64,000 bases of DNA from Bacillota bacterium (GTDB lineage: Bacteria; Bacillota; Clostridia; Oscillospirales; Oscillospiraceae), in contig JAEWKA010000008.1 of NCBI GenBank assembly GCA_023386265.1, positions 248,001 to 312,000 on the forward strand. Direction: 5' to 3'. Shown piece after piece: positions 51,298 through 59,428 of this stretch (within the stretch, counting starts at the first letter, position 1; every line of letters begins with the position of its first letter). The notes beneath the pieces are model-generated. The model had not been told where the DNA came from and ran no database searches. It saw only the letters and a program-made list of their open reading frames with translations. Position numbers and translations under genes: made by a program.

Positions 51298-51335
51298 AAA
51301 ACAGAAGGTATCCAGATGGATACCTTCTGTTTTTT
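51296..51335. terminator. Bidirectional terminator
   Basis: An 18-bp stem (AAAAAACAGAAGGTATCC with its complement) and 4-base loop lies between the M16 and MBL genes, with A and T runs. Confidence 0.9.
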
Positions 51336-51339
51336 ATAT

Positions 51340-51951
51340 TCAATCTTCTATCGCCTGACGCATGAAGTAATTGAACCTTCGCTCTCTTTCAAGCGAGGTG
51401 CCCTCCGTATGTCCGGGATAGACCTCATAGTCACCGGGAAGCTGCGCGATTTTTTTCAGCGACTTCATCATATCTTTTCCGTTGCAGCCGGGCAGATCGG
51501 TACGTCCGCAGGAATCGCGGAAGAGTGTGTCTCCTGTAAACAGAGCGTCCCCGCAGCGGAAGATGACACTGCCCTCAGAATGTCCCGGAGTCTCGATGAC
51601 CTCGAACACGAGCGAGCCGACGGTGAACTTGTCGCCCTCTTTAAAAAACACCGTACCTTTGGGGGGCGCATATTTGAAGCCCATTTCAGTGATGACCTTC
51701 CTTACGTCCTTGTGACTCATGCAGACCTCGGCCCCCGTCTGCTTCATTACGTCCTCAACGGCACCGGTATGGTCGAAGTGCCCATGAGTAAGCAGGATAA
51801 ACCGGCACTTGAGCTTATTTTCCTCAAGGTAGCGCATTATCGTGTTAGACTCCGCGCCCGGGTCGATGACCGCGCATTCAAGCGTTGTTTCATCTGTGAC
51901 TATATAGCAGTTTGTCTGGACATGTCCCAGAGTGAAGGATTTTATAAGCAT
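51340..51951 (-). CDS. MBL-fold metallohydrolase (glyoxalase II-like)
   Basis: This 203-residue hydrolase has the metallo-beta-lactamase zinc motif THGHFDHTGA, the later His of GHSEGSVIFR and the C-terminal GHTEGTSLERERRFNYF. Small members are glyoxalase II-like thioesterases or quorum-lactonase relatives; the substrate is not known. It is the last gene of the recJ-relA-dtd unit, a conserved Firmicutes order, and ends at the bidirectional terminator. Confidence 0.92.
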   Translation of the reverse strand: MLIKSFTLGHVQTNCYIVTDETTLECAVIDPGAESNTIMRYLEENKLKCRFILLTHGHFDHTGAVEDVMKQTGAEVCMSHKDVRKVITEMGFKYAPPKGTVFFKEGDKFTVGSLVFEVIETPGHSEGSVIFRCGDALFTGDTLFRDSCGRTDLPGCNGKDMMKSLKKIAQLPGDYEVYPGHTEGTSLERERRFNYFMRQAIED

Positions 51952-51994
51952 ATTCAGTCTCCTTTATTCTATCGCTTAAAGCATTTTATTCAAA

Positions 51995-52438
51995 TTAAAG
52001 CTCATTGGTATCGAGAAGAAGCGTGACAGGCCCGTCGTTTACGGAGGCGACCAGCATTTCTGCGCCGAATACGCCGCACTCAACCTTGAAGCCCTTTTCG
52101 CGAACCTTTGCGACACAGCGCTCATACAAAGGCTCGGCAACGGCTCCACCTGCCGCCTTTGTGAAGCCCGGTCTGCGGGAAGAGCAGTCCGCATACAGCG
52201 TAAACTGTGAAACGATGAGCATTTCCGCGCCGGCCTTGTCAGGCGAGAGATTCATCTTCCCGTTTTCGTCTTCAAAAACGCGGAGTCCGTAAAGCCTGTC
52301 CGCAATTTTGTCTGCCTCAGCGGCAGTATCACTGACCGAGATACCGAGAAGCACTAAAAAGCCCTTCCCAATTTCTCCGACAGTTTCCCCGCCCACTGTA
52401 ACGGAGGCACTTTTAACTCTGGTAACAACCGCGCGCAT
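51995..52438 (-). CDS. dtd: D-aminoacyl-tRNA deacylase
   Basis: DTD removes D-amino acids and glycine mischarged on tRNA. The 147-residue product starts MRAVVTRVKSASVTVGGETV and has the SQFTLYADCSSRRPGFTKAA motif and the Gly-cis-Pro-containing NDGPVTLLLDT near the C-terminus. Length is normal. It lies 51 bases after relA. Confidence 0.97.
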   Translation of the reverse strand: MRAVVTRVKSASVTVGGETVGEIGKGFLVLLGISVSDTAAEADKIADRLYGLRVFEDENGKMNLSPDKAGAEMLIVSQFTLYADCSSRRPGFTKAAGGAVAEPLYERCVAKVREKGFKVECGVFGAEMLVASVNDGPVTLLLDTNEL

Positions 52439-52489
52439 AAATATTGTACTCCTTATGATGGGAAATCAGTCGTTCTAATAATAAATCCG

Positions 52490-54715
52490 TCAGTCGCCCG
52501 CTCGCGTAATCTCGGAAACTCCGGCTACCGTTTTGAGGCGACCCATTATGATGTCCAGCTCGCCCGTGTTTTTGACCTCGAGCGTTACGACCGCCGTAGA
52601 TTTGACTCCATCAAGATCTCTAGCAGTCAGGCTCAGCACCTTTGCCCCAAGCGAATTTAGCACTGTCGCGATGTCCATTACAAAGCCGCTGCGCTCACGG
52701 GCGAGAATCTTGATTGTCGTCACATAGCTTTCGCTCGGTGCGCTCGTCCAGCTCACATTAATCCAGCGTCCGCCGTCCACGGGATCGTCCTTGCTCGAAA
52801 GATAGTTTTTGCAGTCCGCCCTATGGACCGAAACTCCGTAGCCTCGCGTTATGAAGCCGACGATATCGTCGCCCGGAACAGGTGTACAGCAGCGCGAGAA
52901 TTTGACAAGGCAGTTATCCAGCCCCTCGACCAGAACGCCGTGGACATTCTGCTTTTCGGACTGCTGTGCCTTACGCTGCTCAGCCTTTTCCGTCATCTTC
53001 TCCAACGTTGTCTTCTGAGGAAGCTTCTGGCTCTTTGTTATCTCGTCTTTAATTTTGTTTGCAACTTTGGTAGTTGTTATACCGCCGTAGCCTATTGACG
53101 CATAAACGTCGTCAAGTGAAAAGACTGCAAGTCTTTTCAGGATACTGGGGAGCATTTCATCATCCAAAACAGCGGACATCGAAATACCCACGAGCCGAAG
53201 CTCGCTTTCCAGAGAAGCTTTGCCGTTTATGATGTTCTCTTCACGTTTTTCCTTTTTGAACCACTGCTTGATCTTTGTCCGCGCGGAACCGCTCTTTGCT
53301 ATCTTCATCCAGTCGCGGCTCGGTCCGGGGGCGGATTTTGAGGTCAGAACCTCAACAATATCACCATTTTGCAGCACTCTTTCGAAGGGAACGATTCTCC
53401 CGTTCACTTTTGCGCCTATCATTCTGTTTCCGATAGCCGAGTGTATACCATAGGCAAAGTCGATGGGCGTTGCTCCTGCAGGAAGATTAATAACGTCGCC
53501 CTGCGGAGTAAAGACGAAGACTTCGTCCGAAAACATATCGATTTTGAGGTCATGTATAAAATCCTGCACGTCGCTGTCGGCTTGAGTTTCGAGAAGTCTG
53601 CGTACCCACGCAAATTTTTCCTCGTCGCCCTGCTTGACGCCCTGATCTCCGGATTTATATTTCCAGTGCGCTGCAATGCCGTATTCAGCCGTGTGATGCA
53701 TATCCCACGTTCGTATCTGCACCTCAAAGGGTATGCCCTCGGAACCGATGACGGTCGTGTGTATGCTCTGGTACATGTTCGGCTTGGGGGTCGAGATATA
53801 GTCCTTAAACCTTCCCGGAAGCGGCTTATACATATCGTGTATGTGTCCGAGCACATTGTAACAGTCGGCGATATTATCAACAATCACCCTGAACGCACAG
53901 AGATCAAAAATCTCGTTTATCTGCTTGTTCTGAGAGTACATTTTGCGGTAGATGCTGTAGATATGCTTGATTCTGCTGGATATGGTGCCGTTTATACCCC
54001 AATCGTCCAGTCTCAATTTTATCTTCTCCTCAACGCTCTGCATGAAGGATTCCAAGGTGACCATGCGTGCGGAAAGGGCGTCTGTCACTTCCTTGTACCC
54101 AACTGGGTCAAGATATAAGAGCGAAAGATCTTCGAGTTCCCATTTAACCTTTTGCATACCAAGGCGATGCGCGATTGGAGCGTAAATCTCCATCGTTTCG
54201 AGCGACTTTGTGCGCTGCTTTTCTTTCGTCATGTACTGCATTGTGCGCATATTGTGCATACGGTCGGCAATCTTTATCAGGATGACCCTGATATCCTTTG
54301 CCATCGCCATGAGCATCTTGCGTATGTTTTCCATCTGCTCGTCTTCTTTGCTGGTGTACTGGACGCGCGTCAGTTTTGTAACGCCCTCGACAAGGTCGGC
54401 GACTGTCGTGCCAAAGCGTTTTGCAAGGTCGGCATGTGTGAGCTTGGTATCCTCGATGCAGTCGTGCAAAAGCGCGGCGACGATTGAATCCTCGTCAAGC
54501 CCCATTTCGACGCATATCTGCGCCGCAGCTATGGTATGAGTGACGTAGTCGGAGCCTTCCCTGCGCTTCTGCCCTTCGTGCGCCGCTTTGGCGCACTCGT
54601 AGGCTGCACGAATGCGTGCGATATCCGCCGTGGGATTCGCGTCAAGGACGGTCTTCTCCAGTTGCTCATACATTTTTTCGGGATCCTGATATTCGCTCTT
54701 GTCGTCTTCCAGCAT
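52490..54715 (-). CDS. relA: Bifunctional (p)ppGpp synthetase/hydrolase
   Basis: This 741-residue RSH enzyme makes and degrades (p)ppGpp. The HD hydrolase domain has VAALLHDCIEDTKLTHADLA, with catalytic His-Asp; the synthetase domain has RFKDYISTPKPNMYQSIHTT; then TGS (DEVFVFTPQGDVINLPAGAT) and C-terminal ACT domains. All hydrolase and synthetase motifs look intact, so it is Rel type. It is followed by dtd and the MBL gene. Confidence 0.97.
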   Translation of the reverse strand: MLEDDKSEYQDPEKMYEQLEKTVLDANPTADIARIRAAYECAKAAHEGQKRREGSDYVTHTIAAAQICVEMGLDEDSIVAALLHDCIEDTKLTHADLAKRFGTTVADLVEGVTKLTRVQYTSKEDEQMENIRKMLMAMAKDIRVILIKIADRMHNMRTMQYMTKEKQRTKSLETMEIYAPIAHRLGMQKVKWELEDLSLLYLDPVGYKEVTDALSARMVTLESFMQSVEEKIKLRLDDWGINGTISSRIKHIYSIYRKMYSQNKQINEIFDLCAFRVIVDNIADCYNVLGHIHDMYKPLPGRFKDYISTPKPNMYQSIHTTVIGSEGIPFEVQIRTWDMHHTAEYGIAAHWKYKSGDQGVKQGDEEKFAWVRRLLETQADSDVQDFIHDLKIDMFSDEVFVFTPQGDVINLPAGATPIDFAYGIHSAIGNRMIGAKVNGRIVPFERVLQNGDIVEVLTSKSAPGPSRDWMKIAKSGSARTKIKQWFKKEKREENIINGKASLESELRLVGISMSAVLDDEMLPSILKRLAVFSLDDVYASIGYGGITTTKVANKIKDEITKSQKLPQKTTLEKMTEKAEQRKAQQSEKQNVHGVLVEGLDNCLVKFSRCCTPVPGDDIVGFITRGYGVSVHRADCKNYLSSKDDPVDGGRWINVSWTSAPSESYVTTIKILARERSGFVMDIATVLNSLGAKVLSLTARDLDGVKSTAVVTLEVKNTGELDIIMGRLKTVAGVSEITRAGD

Positions 54716-54768
54716 TGATGTACCTCTAAAAAGTTGTCTTTATAATCGCAAGTTTTCGCGCTTTCTGT

Positions 54769-56778
54769 TCAGCTCCATAGGAGCCGAAATAGCGGCGACT
54801 TGTCAAGCTCGGTCTTTTCCCCATTATCGCGGGCACAGCACATAACCCGCCCGTTTATTATACTCACATCGAGGAGGCTTAGTTCGCTGAGTATCCGGAT
54901 ACCAAGGCAGAGCTTCATGGGTTCCATTGAGTCAAGCTCGCTACCCTGCAGGCACTCGTCGAATAAAAGCTCCAGCCGCCCGCCAAGTCGCTTGATGCCG
55001 CGCCAGAGATAGACGAGCTCGTCTCTTCCTGGTCGTAACAGGCGAAACTCATCTATATGTAAGTCTTGCTGTTCGATGATGCAGCGGCATTTTTCTGGTA
55101 TTTCCGATTTGCGTATGTCTGCCACAAGAAGCTGGACGTTTTTGTGCTGATGAAAATCATTAACCTGCGGCGTGAAGCAGATATCCACGCTCTCACCTTC
55201 GGAAGCTCCGAGGGTTTCCGCAGTTCGCGAAAAGAACACGCAATCGAACGGGACTCCTTTTTTGGAAATGCGCAAGCGCAGATGCTTGCCGTTACCGATG
55301 GGCAAAACGCTCTCCAGCACAGCGCCGAAGATGCAAAGCAGTGCCTGCTCATTCCCACTCCCGCAGGGCTCAAGCTCCAAGAGAGCTTCGACACCCTCCA
55401 TGCTCAGGGTCGCCGGATCGCAAATCAGCACCTCCGTCTCAAGCTTGAGATGCTCCGTCGGCGGATTTGAAACATAGTATTCCGCAAGAGCTTTCCTGAA
55501 AGAATCAATGTTTTCCGGTTTAATATTCAGTCCAGCAGCAAAGGCATGACCGCCGAAGCTCACTAGATGTTCGGAACAGGCGGAGAGCGCATCAAAGAGA
55601 TTAAAGTCACTGTAGCTGCGGCAGGAACCCTTCCCGTTTTCGTCGTCGACACAAATCATGATTGTCGGCAGCTTATATTCCTCTGTCAGCCGTGACGCCG
55701 CAATACCCACGACCCCGGGATGCCATGAGCCGCTCTCCAGAACAATCGGGCTTTTCTGCTCGGTATTAGAAAGCGCCGCCATAGCATCCTTCCAGACCTC
55801 CGTCTCGAGCTCCTGACGGCGGCGGTTTAGGGCGCAAAGCTCTTTTGCTAAGATTTGCGCCTCCTCATAGTTCTTCGAAGTCAGCAGATTCACCGCTGTT
55901 TCGGTTTGGCAGAGCCGTCCTGCGGCGTTAATACGCGGCGCGAGCGTGAACCCGACTGTCGACGCCGAAAGGGGTTTTTTAAAGGCTCCCGCTTCGTCAA
56001 GGAGTGCGGCAAAGCCGGGCAGAGGATTGTTTCTGAGCTTTTCCAGCCCAAGGTATGCGAGAAAGCGATTCTCGCCTATAAGCGGCATCACATCCGCAAT
56101 AGTACCCACCGCAATGAGATCGGCATAGCGCTCAAGTGGGACGTCTGAGCTTTTTTCCAGAGCGCAGACAAGCTTAAAAGCAACTCCCACTCCGGCAAGC
56201 TCCTCAAAGGGATACTCTGAATCGGGGCGTTTCGGGTCGACGACTGCGGCGGCGTCCGGCAAAAAAAGCGGGCACTCGTGGTGGTCGGTTATTATCATGT
56301 CCATCCCAAGGCTTTTCGCAAATGCAGTTTCCGAAATCGCGGTTATTCCGCAGTCGACGGTTACAATAAGCTCAACGCCTCTGCTATGCAAAGCCTCGAT
56401 TGCTTTTGTGTTTATGCCATATCCTTCGTCCAGTCTATCCGGTATATATACCTCACAGTCGAGCCCACGGCTTTGGAAATAGTCATACAGCAGACAGGCC
56501 GACGTGATACCGTCTACGTCGTAGTCACCATATACGGCTGTTTTCTGCTGCGACTGTATAGCAAGCTCGATGCGCGAAACAGCTTTATCCATGTCCGAAA
56601 GCTGCATAGGGTCGCAAAGCAGAGTTCTGTCCCGCCTGAGATATTTTTTCGCCTTTTCCGGCGAATCTATTCCTCTCGCGCGCAGAACCGCAGAAAGAAG
56701 CGGCTTATAAGCTGCGGCTGAGAAATCTTTATCTATATCATCCGTGACACACGGCATTTTCCAATCAATTTGTCCCAT
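54769..56778 (-). CDS. recJ: Single-stranded-DNA-specific exonuclease RecJ
   Basis: RecJ is the 5'-3' exonuclease of recombination and repair. The roughly 669-residue protein has DHH-phosphoesterase motifs YGDYDVDGITSACLLYDYFQ and ITDHHECP, and the DHHA1 region (SFGGHAFAAGLNI). ATG at 56778 has AAGGA 6 bases upstream; a TTG start at 56805 is less likely. It precedes relA, as in many Firmicutes. Confidence 0.95.
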   Translation of the reverse strand: MGQIDWKMPCVTDDIDKDFSAAAYKPLLSAVLRARGIDSPEKAKKYLRRDRTLLCDPMQLSDMDKAVSRIELAIQSQQKTAVYGDYDVDGITSACLLYDYFQSRGLDCEVYIPDRLDEGYGINTKAIEALHSRGVELIVTVDCGITAISETAFAKSLGMDMIITDHHECPLFLPDAAAVVDPKRPDSEYPFEELAGVGVAFKLVCALEKSSDVPLERYADLIAVGTIADVMPLIGENRFLAYLGLEKLRNNPLPGFAALLDEAGAFKKPLSASTVGFTLAPRINAAGRLCQTETAVNLLTSKNYEEAQILAKELCALNRRRQELETEVWKDAMAALSNTEQKSPIVLESGSWHPGVVGIAASRLTEEYKLPTIMICVDDENGKGSCRSYSDFNLFDALSACSEHLVSFGGHAFAAGLNIKPENIDSFRKALAEYYVSNPPTEHLKLETEVLICDPATLSMEGVEALLELEPCGSGNEQALLCIFGAVLESVLPIGNGKHLRLRISKKGVPFDCVFFSRTAETLGASEGESVDICFTPQVNDFHQHKNVQLLVADIRKSEIPEKCRCIIEQQDLHIDEFRLLRPGRDELVYLWRGIKRLGGRLELLFDECLQGSELDSMEPMKLCLGIRILSELSLLDVSIINGRVMCCARDNGEKTELDKSPLFRLLWS

Positions 56779-56924
56779 TGCTTTCCTTAATCCGCGTTTC
56801 GCCAATCTAAGCTGTTTAAAACCCTCGGTTATTGCTTCTATGACACGGTTCCCTATTTTATCAGAGTTTAATTATAACAGATTAAAGCGTTGTGAGCAAG
56901 ACGCAAGAGAAAAAAGCACCTCGT

Positions 56925-56953
56925 TTGACAAGATGCGGGTTTGGTGTTATAGT
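56925..56953 (+). promoter_or_regulatory. Predicted promoter of MATE gene
   Basis: TTGACA (56925-56930), a 17-base spacer and TATAGT (56948-56953) give a strong sigma-A promoter about 100 bases before the MATE start. The leader has two small hairpins (CCTTG...CAAGG and TACAGGC...GCCTGTA). Confidence 0.7.
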
Positions 56954-57051
56954 TTCGATAAATAAAAAACAACGATCCGCCTTGGACGATTTGTTCAAGG
57001 CATTTTTACAGGCGCTGCGGCACCGCTTTTTGCCTGTACGGGAGAATACAT

Positions 57052-58419
57052 ATGAAAACCGACGCTATGCTGATGACGGAGGGGCCAATATACCCACAGA
57101 TAATAAGTTTTGCCGTACCTCTCTTCTGGGGACAGCTTTTTCAACAGCTTTACAACGTCGTAGACTCCGTTGTTGTCGGCAACTTCTGCGGCAGAAGCTC
57201 TCTTGCGGCAGTCAGCTCGACCGGCGCGCTCGTTTTCCTGCTTGTCGGCTTTTTCAGCGGAACTTTTACAGGCTGCGGCGTCGTCATTTCGAAATATTAC
57301 GGTGCGGAAAGATACGATCTCGTGCGAACCGCCGTCCACACATCTGTTGCCTTCGGACTTGTCGCGGGTCTTGGAATGTCTCTTATCGGCGTAGTTTTCA
57401 CGCCGTTTTTCCTCCGCTTAATGGGCACTCCCTCGGACGTTCTGCCCGAGGCCGTGACATATCTGCGAATATATTTCGCGGGCTCAATCGCGGTTACCCT
57501 CTTTAACTCCGCAAGCGGAATTTTTCAGGCGGTGGGCGACAGCAAGCATCCTTTATACTATCTGATAATATCGTCACTAACAAACGTGGTGCTTGACCTT
57601 CTTTTCGTCGCCGTATTCGATATGGGCGTTGCCGGTGCCGCAATAGCAACCGTTATCTCTCAGTTTTTGGGAGCGGCGCTTGCCTTCCGCCGACTTTTCG
57701 CTTCAAATGAAGTATACCGAGTCCGTCTCTGCGAAATCCGATTTGACCGAGAAATACTAAAGGAAGAACTTCGCACAGGGCTGCCCAGCGGCATCCAAAA
57801 TTCGGTGATTTCGATTGCAAACATTGTTGTACAGTCCAAAATCAATTCCTTCGGAACGATTGCGGTCGCAGGCTGCGGCGTACATTCCAAAATCGAAGGC
57901 TTTGCCTTCATACCCATCACAAGCTTTTCCATGGCGATAACCACCTTCATAAGCCAGAACCTTGGTGCAGGCAAATACAAAAGAGCTAAAAAGGGCGCGT
58001 GGTTTTCCATCGCAGTTTGCTGTGCCCTCGCCGAAACCTTCGGACTTCTTTATTATCTCGCCGCCCCTTACCTAATTTCGCTATTCAACAGGGAACCGGA
58101 GGTCATCGCTATCGGAACACTCGAAGCGCATACCATCTGCCTGTTTTATGTCCTACTTGCCTTCTCCCACTGCGTTGCGGGGATAATGCGCGGCGCGGGA
58201 AGAGCCGCCGTTCCAATGTTTACGATGTTCGGCATCTGGTGCGTCCTCCGAGTCACATATATTTCAATTGTCACTAGTTTTGTCCCTAAAATCGTCATGG
58301 TTTTCTGGGCTTATCCCCTGACCTGGTTCCTGAGCAGCATCATTTTCCTTATTTATTTACTCAAATCCGACTGGGTGCATAGTTTCGACAGGGACGACCG
58401 CCTTAGCGCCTGCCGATAA
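57052..58419 (+). CDS. MATE-family multidrug/sodium antiporter
   Basis: This 455-residue protein has 12 predicted transmembrane segments in two homologous halves, with MATE family features (AVPLFWGQLFQQLYNVVDSV near the start; the second half FAFIPITSFSMAITTFISQN with QNLGAGKYKRAKKG). These proteins export drugs or metabolites in exchange for sodium or protons. It is monocistronic and followed by tRNA-Leu. The substrate is not assignable. Confidence 0.92.
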   Translation: MKTDAMLMTEGPIYPQIISFAVPLFWGQLFQQLYNVVDSVVVGNFCGRSSLAAVSSTGALVFLLVGFFSGTFTGCGVVISKYYGAERYDLVRTAVHTSVAFGLVAGLGMSLIGVVFTPFFLRLMGTPSDVLPEAVTYLRIYFAGSIAVTLFNSASGIFQAVGDSKHPLYYLIISSLTNVVLDLLFVAVFDMGVAGAAIATVISQFLGAALAFRRLFASNEVYRVRLCEIRFDREILKEELRTGLPSGIQNSVISIANIVVQSKINSFGTIAVAGCGVHSKIEGFAFIPITSFSMAITTFISQNLGAGKYKRAKKGAWFSIAVCCALAETFGLLYYLAAPYLISLFNREPEVIAIGTLEAHTICLFYVLLAFSHCVAGIMRGAGRAAVPMFTMFGIWCVLRVTYISIVTSFVPKIVMVFWAYPLTWFLSSIIFLIYLLKSDWVHSFDRDDRLSACR

Positions 58420-58477
58420 CGTATACTGGGTATAGAAAAATTACGGATATTTGAAGTGGCTGTTCGACCTGTCTCTC

Positions 58478-58506
58478 TTGACACGATTCGCTCGGCGTGC
58501 TAACAT
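58478..58506 (+). promoter_or_regulatory. Predicted promoter of tRNA-Leu
   Basis: TTGACA (58478-58483), a 17-base spacer and TAACAT (58501-58506) lie 25 bases before the tRNA. Confidence 0.6.
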
Positions 58507-58531
58507 ATTCAGTGTCTTCGCCTCTTAACAT

Positions 58532-58620
58532 GTCGGTGTGGCGGAACTGGCAGACGCCCGGGACTTAAAATCCCGTGAGGGTAATTCCTCGTACCGGTTC
58601 GATCCCGGTCACCGGCACCA
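58532..58620 (+). tRNA. tRNA-Leu (TAA)
   Basis: A class II tRNA with a long variable arm (GTGAGGGTAATTCCTCGT). The acceptor stem GTCGGTG/CACCGGC has one G-T pair, the anticodon loop CTTAAAA gives TAA, and CCA is encoded at 58618-58620. Confidence 0.94.
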
Positions 58621-58660
58621 ACAAGCCCTCAAGTATTTTATCAATACTTGAGGGCTTGTT
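58620..58660 (+). terminator. Hairpin after tRNA-Leu
   Basis: An 18-bp perfect stem (AACAAGCCCTCAAGTATT with its complement, 5-base loop) directly follows the tRNA. A T run is missing, so it may be a processing or weak termination site. Confidence 0.55.
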
Positions 58661-58762
58661 GGCTTGCAATTCCGAAAATACTTGAATGCCAAAATAAGGC
58701 GATATATAATTTGTGTCGGAGAGGAACTATAAGAATTACAATTTTTATAGTAGGATATATTT

Positions 58763-59293
58763 ATGGCATTTGTAAATGATTACCTCACCAATGAGGAAAA
58801 AGAAGTATTCAAGCAAAGGGCGATACCTACAGGGGTATTTTGGAAAGGTGGTATGCTCGGCTATGATCCCTACAGCAAGCTATGGTGTACTCTTGACCGC
58901 GATGAGCATATATATTTGTTCGATTTAGGAAAATATCACGACGCAAAAGATTTTGATGAGATTAATTTTGCACTTGTATGGGACTCTCTATCCGGAAACG
59001 AGGCGATACATTTTTCTGTAAAGATGGATTTCTTACGTAAATCTATACATGGTGAAGATGGTGTTCTTTGGCATTCTCTCAGGTTAGGCTTGCCAAAAAA
59101 TTTTAAATCTGAAAGGGCGACTATAATAGATAAATTTAAAGAGGCGCTGTTTTCATATGGAATAAATGGAATGCCCGGGCGTGAAATAAAATCCAATACA
59201 AAATTTGATTTTAGGAAGCGTATGCCCGCGACTTTGGGCTATCTGAGCCCAGTGGAGTATCGTCTGAAATATGACGGCATAAAAACCGCATAA
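58763..59293 (+). CDS. Orphan hypothetical protein with IS3-transposase-like C-terminus
   Basis: This 176-residue protein has no family I recognise in its first 150 residues (LTNEEKEVFKQRAIPTGVFW, then YDPYSKLWCTLDRDEHIYLF). The last part, RMPATLGYLSPVEYRLKYDG, closely resembles the C-terminal end of IS3-family transposases (LxGLSPVEYR type). This suggests the gene has been extended at its 3' end by an insertion-sequence remnant. It follows tRNA-Leu and is more AT-rich than its neighbours, a possible accessory gene. RBS is weak (AGGA). Confidence 0.55.
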   Translation: MAFVNDYLTNEEKEVFKQRAIPTGVFWKGGMLGYDPYSKLWCTLDRDEHIYLFDLGKYHDAKDFDEINFALVWDSLSGNEAIHFSVKMDFLRKSIHGEDGVLWHSLRLGLPKNFKSERATIIDKFKEALFSYGINGMPGREIKSNTKFDFRKRMPATLGYLSPVEYRLKYDGIKTA

Positions 59294-59353
59294 TTTATTA
59301 TATTTAAGTCGCCAATGTCGGTACAAAAGTACTATCATTTTTTTGACGCAGTC
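59205..59353 (+). mobile_element. Possible IS3-family 3'-end remnant
   Basis: The codons for an IS3 transposase-like tail (59209-59280) are followed by a short AT-rich tail ending TTTTTTTGACGCAGTCC at 59337-59353, which looks like an IS3-group right inverted repeat (TTTT..G.CAGTCC). No left end or orfA/orfB catalytic DDE region is present. Identification is by recall of family ends, so it is tentative. Confidence 0.4.
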
Positions 59354-59370
59354 CAATATTAGGCTTGTAT

Positions 59371-59405
59371 AAAGCAGCGCGTGATTAAACATCACGCGCT
59401 GCTTT
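59371..59405. terminator. Bidirectional terminator
   Basis: A 14-bp stem AAAGCAGCGCGTGA/TCACGCGCTGCTTT lies between the hypothetical gene and the convergent DUF2207 gene. Confidence 0.75.
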
Positions 59406-59428
59406 CACTGTTTTTAATTCGACAGAGT

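Noticed and set aside
53369..54118. 249-codon ORF on the plus strand opposite relA
   Set aside because: Antisense to a strongly conserved gene, with no motif; a shadow of relA codon usage.
56960..57051. mini-ykkC (guanidine-II) riboswitch before the MATE gene
   Set aside because: An ACGR-like loop was sought because such switches precede efflux genes, but two symmetrical stem-loops with ACGR loops are not present.
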